DNA from: Sanguibacter hominis ATCC BAA-789
GTDB taxonomy: Bacteria; Actinomycetota; Actinomycetes; Actinomycetales; Cellulomonadaceae
Reading direction: 5' to 3'
Assembly: GCF_012396185.1 (NCBI RefSeq)
Contig: NZ_JAAXOW010000002.1
Location: 558,001-622,000, forward strand
DNA length: 64,000 bases
Shown: positions 58,259-64,000 of the stretch, piece by piece
How the letters are laid out: every line of letters begins with the position of its first letter
Position numbering within the stretch: the stretch's first letter is position 1
Made by a program: the position numbers and the translations under genes
Notes under the pieces: model-generated
Databases searched by the model: none
What the model was told of the DNA's origin: nothing
Seen by the model: only the letters and a program-made list of their open reading frames with translations

Positions 58259-58947
58259 GCGTCCCCCTCGATGAGCGAGGCGAGCTCGGCGGCCAGCACG
58301 CGGCGGAACGCACGGCGCGGTCGCCGCCGGTCGAGCACGGCCACCTCGAGCTGCGTCGCAGCGACCTGGTCACGGTCGTCGCCCTTGGCGAGGACGGACG
58401 CGGCGAGACGCGTCACCTCGGCGAGCGTCATCGCTGGGCGCCACGCCGCCGCGACGGCCTCGGCGAGCTCCTCGGCGTCACCACCCATGACGACGTGGTC
58501 GTGCTCGTCCGTGACCGATCCGTCGTAGGAAAGCCGGTAGATCTGGTCGGTCGCGGGCGAGTCCCCCACCTCGGCGACGACGATCTCGACCTCGAGCGGC
58601 TTCGACTCGGTCGTGAAGACGGTGCCGAGCGTCTGCGCGTAGGCGTTCGCGAGCCCACGCGCCTGCACGTCACCACGGTCGTACGAGTAGCCGCGCAGGT
58701 CCGCGTAGCGCACGCCTGCGACGCGCAGGTTCTCGAACTCGTTGTACTTGCCGACCGCGGCGAACGCGATGCGGTCGTAGATCTCCGAGATCTTGTGCAG
58801 CGCACGCGAAGGGTTCTCCGTCGCGAACGCGATCCCGCCGTCGTACCCGAGGACGACGACGCTGCGGCCGCGAGCGATGCCCTTGCGCGCGAAGTCCGCC
58901 CGGTCCTTCATGAGCTGCTCGGGCGAGACGTAGAACGGCATCGTCAT
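58255..58947 (-). CDS. prcA: Proteasome subunit alpha
   Basis: Outer-ring subunit of the 20S proteasome; gates entry to the chamber and docks the ATPase. The 230-residue protein begins [20 protein letters not shown], the conserved H0 helix, and has no propeptide or N-terminal threonine, as expected for alpha subunits. [19 protein letters not shown] and GYSYDRGDV are family blocks. ATG 58947 overlaps the prcB stop (ATGA), and the end overlaps pafA. Confidence 0.96.
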   Translation of the reverse strand: MTMPFYVSPEQLMKDRADFARKGIARGRSVVVLGYDGGIAFATENPSRALHKISEIYDRIAFAAVGKYNEFENLRVAGVRYADLRGYSYDRGDVQARGLANAYAQTLGTVFTTESKPLEVEIVVAEVGDSPATDQIYRLSYDGSVTDEHDHVVMGGDAEELAEAVAAAWRPAMTLAEVTRLAASVLAKGDDRDQVAATQLEVAVLDRRRPRRAFRRVLAAELASLIEGDA

Positions 58948-59771
58948 GGCTGCACCTCCGTCCGTCGGGAGCGGCGGTCCGCGACGATCGCGGAGGTCGC
59001 GGCCTCGAGCTCCGCGTCGACGACCCGCTCGTAGCCGATCGCGGTGACGACCGCGACGACCGGCCAGATGTCGCGCAGCGAGTCAGGGCCGCCGGTCGCC
59101 GAGTCGTCGTCCGCCGCGTCGAAGAGCGCACCGACGGCAGCGCGGACGGCCGCGTCGCGGCCCAGGCCGCGACGCCACTCCTTCTTGAGCGAGCCGCGCG
59201 CGAACATCGCGCCCGAGCCGACAGCGTGGAAGTCCTGCTCCTCGTAGCGCCCGCCCGTCACGTCGTACGAGAAGATCCGGCCCGCCCCACGGTCAGCGTC
59301 GTAGCCCGCGAAGAGCGGGACGACGACGAGGCCCTGCATCGCGAGACCCAGGTTGCCGCGGATCATGGTCGCGAGCCGGTTCGCCTTGCCGTCGAGCGAC
59401 AAGAGCGTGCCCTCGATCTTCTCGTAGTGCTCGAGCTCGAGCTGGAACAGCCGGACGAGCTCGACGGCGAGACCTGCCGTCCCGGCGATGCCGACAGCAG
59501 ACAGCTCGTCCGCGGGGAAGACCTTCTCGATGTCGCGGCTCGCGATGTGCGAGCCCGCAGTGGCACGGCGGTCCCCCGCCATGACGACCCCGCCGTCGAA
59601 GCGCAGCGCGACGATCGTCGTCGCGTGCGGCACGCCGACGTCCTGCGGGACGCCGCCCGGGCGCGCGCCAGGAAGCAGGTGCGGGGCGTGGTCGGCGAGG
59701 AAGTCGACGAACGACGACGAACCCGGTCGCATGAAGGACGCGGGCAGCCCTCCTGGTGCGTCAGCGCTCAT
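58944..59771 (-). CDS. prcB: Proteasome subunit beta (catalytic)
   Basis: Proteolytic inner-ring subunit. From ATG 59771 the precursor has 275 residues; a 50-residue propeptide ends GVPHA, and cleavage exposes the catalytic Thr51 of TTIVALRF. Further marks are [15 protein letters not shown] and [18 protein letters not shown]. The open frame continues upstream into pup but is not conserved. It starts 7 bases after the pup stop. Confidence 0.96.
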   Translation of the reverse strand: MSADAPGGLPASFMRPGSSSFVDFLADHAPHLLPGARPGGVPQDVGVPHATTIVALRFDGGVVMAGDRRATAGSHIASRDIEKVFPADELSAVGIAGTAGLAVELVRLFQLELEHYEKIEGTLLSLDGKANRLATMIRGNLGLAMQGLVVVPLFAGYDADRGAGRIFSYDVTGGRYEEQDFHAVGSGAMFARGSLKKEWRRGLGRDAAVRAAVGALFDAADDDSATGGPDSLRDIWPVVAVVTAIGYERVVDAELEAATSAIVADRRSRRTEVQP

Positions 59772-59778
59772 CGGCAGA

Positions 59779-59970
59779 TCACTCGCCGCCCTTCTGGACG
59801 AAGCCGCGGACGAAGGACTCGGCGTTCGTCTCGAGGACGTCGTCGATCTCGTCGAGGAGGGCGTCGACCTCCGCGTCGCGCGACTGCGCCGCGGGCGCTG
59901 CGGGCGGGGCCGGCTCGTTCTCCGGGGCTGCGTCGTCGTGGGACTGGTTGACACGTTCCTGACCGGCCAT
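59779..59970 (-). CDS. pup: Prokaryotic ubiquitin-like protein Pup
   Basis: Intrinsically disordered 63-residue protein tag for proteasomal degradation. Its C-terminal half forms the coiled-coil segment bound by the ATPase ([20 protein letters not shown]) and it ends FVQKGGE. The last residue is glutamate, not glutamine, so Pup should be ready for ligation without deamidation by Dop. ATG 59970 follows a very strong AAGGAGGA. The 77-base dop-pup spacer may hold an internal promoter, but the -10 candidate TTAGAT has no convincing -35. Confidence 0.96.
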   Translation of the reverse strand: MAGQERVNQSHDDAAPENEPAPPAAPAAQSRDAEVDALLDEIDDVLETNAESFVRGFVQKGGE

Positions 59971-60047
59971 GACTCCTCCTTCGTGCAGGTGCTTCACTCC
60001 ATCTAACCCCATCGGGGACGCGACGGTGAGGCGTGCCCGCGCCACGG

Positions 60048-61676
60048 TCAGGACGTCAGCGCCGCGAGGAATCCTGCGACGTCGTGGGCGTGCGCGGCGA
60101 ACAGCGGACCGACGTGCTCCGCGGTGCCGCGGTGCGGGTCCAGCATCGACACGCGCTGGAGCGCTGCGGCTCCCGGCACGTCGAGGACGACCGCGTCCCA
60201 GCTCGCCGCGTTCACCGCGTCCGCGAAGTGCTCCATGACGCCCCCGCGGAAGTACGCACGCGTGTCGAGCGGAGCGTGCACGACCGCGCGCTCGACCGAA
60301 GCGTCGTCGGCCACCCGGTCGACCGCACCCGCCGCGAGGAGGCGCTGATAGACACCACGCTCGGGCCGCACGTCGCTCCACTGCAGGTCGAGAGCCGCGA
60401 GCCGCGGGTGGTCCCACGCGAGGCCCTCACGCTCGCGCATGCGCTCGAGGAGGCGCAGCTTCGCGACCCACTCGACGTCGCGTGCGCACTCCGACGTCGA
60501 GCGGCGCAGCCGCGCGAGCACGTCCTCCCAGCGGTCGAGGACGTCGAGCGTCTCGGCGTCGCTCGAGCCGAGCGCGCCGCACGCGTCACGGGCGACCGCG
60601 AGCAGCTCCGTCTGGATCTCGAGTGCCGTGCGACGCTCGCCCGAGGCGAGCAGGAGCGGGACGGTGAGGGTCAGGTCCCGGCTCACGGTCGCGACGTCGG
60701 GCACCGGGTCGGCGAGCCGCAGCGCGTCGAGCCGCGCCGCAGCGCCGGGCACCCGGTCGAGGTTCTCCAGGACGAACAGCACGAGGCTCGTCGTCCCGAG
60801 CTTGAGGTACGTCGCCGTCTCGAGCAGGTTCGCGTCACCGATGATCAGGTGCAGGCGGCGCCAGCGGGCGCGGTCGGCGTGCGGCTCGTCGCGCGTGTTG
60901 ACGATCGGGCGACGCAGGGTCGTCTCCAGACCCACCTCCGCCTCCATGTAGTCCGCGCGCTGGGAGAGCTGGAAGCCCGCCTCCTGTCCCGTCGGCCCGA
61001 GCCCGACGCGGCCCGAGCCGCAGAACACCTGGCGCGTCACGAGGAAGCTCGTGAGCAGGTCCGTGATCGTCGAGAACGGCACGGCGCGGTCGACGAGGTA
61101 GTTCTCGTGAGTGCCGTAGCTCGCGCCCTTGCCGTCGACGTTGTTCTTGTAGAGCACGACGTCGATGCCGACCTGCGCGAGCTCGCGCGCCGCAGCGCGC
61201 ACGACCCGCTCGCCGGCCACGTCCCACACGACGGCGTCACGGGGCGACATGACCTCGGGCGACGAGTACTCGGGGTGGGCGTGGTCGACGTACAGCCGAG
61301 CGCCGTTCGTGAGGATCACGTTCGCCGCGCTCGGGTCGTCGTACTCCGGGACGACCGGACGCTCGACCTGCTGGACCGACTGCACGGCCGCGTCACCCGC
61401 GTCCGCTTCCGGGTACGACGGGCCGCTCGGCGCCGGCCGCGACGGGTCGTCCGTGAGCAGGGACGGGTGCGCCGCGGCACGGTTGAGGCGGTAGCCGCGC
61501 GCGTCCGAGAGCGGGTCCTCGTCGCCGTAGTCCCACCGCGCCGGCCTGCGCTGCGCCGACAGCGCCCGGTAGGCGTTGACGACCTGCGACGACATGAGCA
61601 TCGCGTTCGCCCTAGGGTTGCCCGGCGTCACGACGCCGTACTCGGTCTCGATGCCCATCACACGCCGCAGAGTCAC
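60048..61676 (-). CDS. dop: Depupylase/deamidase Dop
   Basis: Paralogue of PafA that removes Pup from substrates and, where needed, deamidates it. The 542-residue protein has VMGIETEYGVVTPGNP, the long insertion after RRPARWDYGDEDPLSDARG that is the Dop-specific loop (about residues 45-115), catalytic YVDHAHPEYSSPE, YKNNVDGKGASYGTHENYLV and [17 protein letters not shown] 61676 is used; the ATG six codons later is an alternative because neither has a strong Shine-Dalgarno. It lies 21 bases after arc. Confidence 0.96.
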   Translation of the reverse strand: MTLRRVMGIETEYGVVTPGNPRANAMLMSSQVVNAYRALSAQRRPARWDYGDEDPLSDARGYRLNRAAAHPSLLTDDPSRPAPSGPSYPEADAGDAAVQSVQQVERPVVPEYDDPSAANVILTNGARLYVDHAHPEYSSPEVMSPRDAVVWDVAGERVVRAAARELAQVGIDVVLYKNNVDGKGASYGTHENYLVDRAVPFSTITDLLTSFLVTRQVFCGSGRVGLGPTGQEAGFQLSQRADYMEAEVGLETTLRRPIVNTRDEPHADRARWRRLHLIIGDANLLETATYLKLGTTSLVLFVLENLDRVPGAAARLDALRLADPVPDVATVSRDLTLTVPLLLASGERRTALEIQTELLAVARDACGALGSSDAETLDVLDRWEDVLARLRRSTSECARDVEWVAKLRLLERMREREGLAWDHPRLAALDLQWSDVRPERGVYQRLLAAGAVDRVADDASVERAVVHAPLDTRAYFRGGVMEHFADAVNAASWDAVVLDVPGAAALQRVSMLDPHRGTAEHVGPLFAAHAHDVAGFLAALTS

Positions 61677-61697
61677 GGCGCCAGCCTAGCCGCGTCG

Positions 61698-63356
61698 CTA
61701 CAGGTACTGGCCCGTCGAGCCGACGGTGTCGATCGTGCGGCTCGACGCGCTGCCCCCCTGCTTGGCGTCCTGGACGATCGTCCGGATGAAGACGATGCGC
61801 TCGCCCTTCTTGCCGGAGATGCGCGCCCAGTCGTCCGGGTTCGTGGTGTTGGGCAGGTCCTCGTTCTCCTTGAACTCCTCGGAGCACGCCCGCAGCAGGT
61901 GGTCGACGCGCAGGCCGCGCGCGCCGATGGACAGCAGGTCCTTGATCGCGTGCTTCTTCGCACGGTCGACGATGTTCTGGATCATCGCGCCCGAGGCGAA
62001 GTCCTTGAAGAACAGCACCTCCTTGTCACCGCTCGCGTACGTGACCTCGAGGAAGCGGTTCGAGTCGTCCTCGGAGTACATGCGCTCGACCGTGCGCTGG
62101 ATCATCGCCTCGACAGCGGCAGCAGCGGCCCCGCCGTGCTCGGCGAGGTCGTCGGCGTGCACGGGCAGGTCGGGCGTCAGGTACTTCGCGAAGATCTCGC
62201 GCGCGCCCTCGGCGTCGGGCCGCTCGATCTTGATCTTCACGTCGAGGCGGCCGGGCCGCAGGATCGCGGGGTCGATCATGTCCTCGCGGTTCGACGCGCC
62301 GATGACGATGACGTTGTCGAGGCGCTCGACGCCGTCGATCTCCGCGAGGAGCTGCGGCACGATCGTCGTCTCGACGTCGGACGACAGCCCCGTGCCGCGC
62401 GTGCGGAACAAGGACTCCATCTCGTCGAAGAACACGACGACCGGCGTCCCGTCCGACGCCTTTTCCCGGGCGCGCGCGAAGATCGAGCGGATGTGTCGCT
62501 CGGTCTCACCGACGTACTTGTTGAGCAGCTCGGGGCCCTTGATGTTGAGGAAGAAGCTGCGCATCTCCCTGTTCGAGCCGTCGCGGGCCGCGACCATGCG
62601 GGCGAGCGAGCTCGCGACCGCCTTCGCAATGAGCGTCTTGCCGCACCCGGGCGGGCCGTACAGCAGCACGCCCTTTGGCGGTCGCAGCCCGTGCTCCCGG
62701 AACAGGTCCGCATGGTCGAACGGCAGCTCGATCGCGTCACGGATCTGCTCGATCTGCGGGCCGAGCCCACCGATGTCCTCGTACGCGATGTCGGGGACCT
62801 CCTCGAGCACGAGCTCGGACACCTCGCTGCGCGGGACGACCTCGAAGACGAAGCCGCTGCGCGAGTCCGCGACGAGCAGGTCGCCGACGCGCACGTGGGC
62901 TCCGTCGAGCGAACCAGCGAGCCGCACGACCCGCTCGTCGTCGGAGCGCCCGACGACGAGCACGCGCTGCTCGTCCAGCTGCTCCTTGACGGTGACGGTC
63001 TCGCCGACAGGCTCGTAGCCGCCCGCCTCGATCACGACCATCGCCTCGTTGAGGCGCAGCTCCTGGCCGGGCCGCAGCGTCGCCACGGCGACAGCCGGGC
63101 TGACCGCGAGGTGCATCTTGCGGCCCGAGTACAGGACGTCGACCGTCGAGTCGTCGCGCGCCGCGAGGAACGTCGCGTAGCCGCCAGGCGGACGCGCGAG
63201 GTCGTCGAGCTGGTCACGCAGCGTGACGATCTGGTTGCGTGCGGCCGTGAGCGCCTCGACGAGACGCTCGTTGCGCGCGGCGAGCATCGTCAGACGCGGG
63301 TCGTCGGCGTTCGCGCCGTGCGGGTCCGACGGTCCGTGGCTCGTGTCGTGGCTCAT
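61698..63356 (-). CDS. arc: Proteasome-associated ATPase (ARC/Mpa)
   Basis: Hexameric AAA+ unfoldase feeding pupylated proteins to the 20S proteasome. Domain order in 552 residues: N-terminal coiled coil (20-55) that binds Pup, two OB-fold interdomain segments (60-200), AAA domain with Walker [10 protein letters not shown] (about 240), Walker [13 protein letters not shown] and sensor GASNRED. It ends in GQYL, the C-terminal proteasome-docking motif. ATG 63356 is the start. It follows trmI by 67 bases. Confidence 0.97.
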   Translation of the reverse strand: MSHDTSHGPSDPHGANADDPRLTMLAARNERLVEALTAARNQIVTLRDQLDDLARPPGGYATFLAARDDSTVDVLYSGRKMHLAVSPAVAVATLRPGQELRLNEAMVVIEAGGYEPVGETVTVKEQLDEQRVLVVGRSDDERVVRLAGSLDGAHVRVGDLLVADSRSGFVFEVVPRSEVSELVLEEVPDIAYEDIGGLGPQIEQIRDAIELPFDHADLFREHGLRPPKGVLLYGPPGCGKTLIAKAVASSLARMVAARDGSNREMRSFFLNIKGPELLNKYVGETERHIRSIFARAREKASDGTPVVVFFDEMESLFRTRGTGLSSDVETTIVPQLLAEIDGVERLDNVIVIGASNREDMIDPAILRPGRLDVKIKIERPDAEGAREIFAKYLTPDLPVHADDLAEHGGAAAAAVEAMIQRTVERMYSEDDSNRFLEVTYASGDKEVLFFKDFASGAMIQNIVDRAKKHAIKDLLSIGARGLRVDHLLRACSEEFKENEDLPNTTNPDDWARISGKKGERIVFIRTIVQDAKQGGSASSRTIDTVGSTGQYL

Positions 63357-63423
63357 GGTCGCCTCCTCGTCACGGCGCGGCCGGACGGCCGCGCTCGACC
63401 TTCGTCACCTCGACCCTACGCGC

Positions 63424-64000
63424 CTACGCCTCGGGGTTCGCGGCCTGTCCCACATCCCGGCGGACACGACGCACCTTCTTGTCCGAGACGGTGCGCTCGC
63501 CGAGGTCCTCCGGCGTCCACTCCTCGCTCGTCGTCGGGTAGTTGCCCTTCGACGGGCGACGACGCCGCACAGGCGCCTCGACGCCGTCGGCCATGCGACG
63601 CGCCGTCAGGAGGAAGCCGGTGTGACCGACCATGCGGTGGTTCGGGCGGACGGCGAGACCTTCGAGGTGCCAGCTGCGCACCATCGTCTCCCACGCCTCA
63701 GGCTCGGCGAAGCCGCCGTGGTCCCGCAGGTCCTCGGCGAGGCGCGAGAGCTGGGTCGTCGTCGCGACGTAGCAGACGAGTACACCGCCGGGCGCGAGCG
63801 CGGCCGCCGTCACATCGAGGTTCTCCCAGGGCGCGAGCATGTCGAGCACGATGCGGTCGACCGTGCCGGGCTCCGCCACGAGCGGCAGCACGTCCGCGAG
63901 ATCACCACGGCTCAGCGACCACGCCGGGTGCGGCCCGCCGAAGAACGCCTCGACGTTGCCGCGCGCGATCGCGGCGAAGTCCTCGCGCCGCTCGATCGAG
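63424..64000 (-). CDS. trmI: tRNA (adenine58-N1)-methyltransferase, 5' end cut by window edge
   Basis: Methylates A58 in the T loop of tRNAs. Only the C-terminal 192 or so residues are visible; the frame runs open past base 64000. It reads ERREDFAAIARGNVEAFFGG, PHPAWSLSRGDLADV, then DRIVLDMLAPWENL (motif IV of the Rossmann methyltransferase) and GVLVCYVATTTQLSRL. The last 50 residues are a basic tail (RRRRPSKGNYPTT). Gene order trmI-arc-dop-pup is standard in actinobacteria. An internal ATG at 63891 is not the true start. Confidence 0.93.
   Translation of the reverse strand, partial: SIERREDFAAIARGNVEAFFGGPHPAWSLSRGDLADVLPLVAEPGTVDRIVLDMLAPWENLDVTAAALAPGGVLVCYVATTTQLSRLAEDLRDHGGFAEPEAWETMVRSWHLEGLAVRPNHRMVGHTGFLLTARRMADGVEAPVRRRRPSKGNYPTTSEEWTPEDLGERTVSDKKVRRVRRDVGQAANPEA

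Overview
The window is about 64 kb of very GC-rich chromosome from an actinobacterium. Supporting evidence: a complete Pup-proteasome locus (trmI, arc, dop, pup, prcB, prcA, pafA); RbpA, WhiA, OpcA and a PdtaR-type ANTAR regulator; many GTG starts; many 4-bp ATGA or GTGA gene overlaps. Gene content and order fit the order Micrococcales (Cellulomonas/Sanguibacter-like), but genus cannot be fixed from sequence alone. Every region looks like vertically inherited core genome. I see no mobile element, CRISPR array, rRNA operon, phage gene or broken gene. Two genes are cut by the window edges (tal at the left, trmI at the right). No gene-free stretch exceeds 300 bases.

Layout. (1) 1-4411, plus strand: oxidative pentose phosphate operon tal-zwf-opcA-pgl. 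(2) 4497-16690, minus strand, read right to left: uvrA, uvrC, rapZ, yvcK, whiA, gap, pgk, tpiA, secG, rbpA, which joins excision repair, envelope and carbon regulators, lower glycolysis, protein export and an RNA polymerase activator. uvrA has a LexA box at its promoter. (3) 16780-19636, plus: a GH15 trehalase/glucoamylase-like enzyme, a metallo-beta-lactamase-fold hydrolase and a YciI protein. (4) 19695-23655, minus: coaE, uvrB and a TerC membrane protein preceded by a yybP-ykoY (Mn2+) riboswitch. (5) 23779-25680, plus: an ABC exporter. (6) 25861-28585, minus: pfkA and rpsA. (7) 28772-32735: a methyltransferase, polA (minus) and a hotdog thioesterase. (8) 32847-34588: a GNAT acetyltransferase, pdtaR and a 74-nt tRNA with anticodon CAA. 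(9) 34596-54366, minus, read right to left: a heterodimeric ABC exporter pair, hisI, trpE, four small membrane proteins, trpC, trpB, trpA, lgt, gltB, gltD, pyk. (10) 54434-55132, plus: a TIGR03085-type protein. (11) 55139-64000, minus: trmI, arc, dop, pup, prcB, prcA, pafA, an FKBP lipoprotein and hisF.

How it fits together. The genes cover NADPH generation and lower glycolysis (zwf/opcA/pgl, pfkA, gap, pgk, tpiA, pyk), ammonia assimilation (gltBD), parts of tryptophan and histidine synthesis (no trpD, trpG or trpF here), the complete UvrABC nuclease plus Pol I, and regulated proteolysis. Convergent gene pairs are separated by long perfect GC hairpins that look like bidirectional terminators. 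I found no obviously new multi-gene system. The items most worth a second look are the riboswitch that competes with a Shine-Dalgarno-hiding hairpin, the short-variable-arm tRNA-Leu(CAA), the complementary degenerate motifs in the ABC pair, the anti-SD-bearing hairpin before gltB, and the uncharacterised membrane proteins inside the trp cluster.
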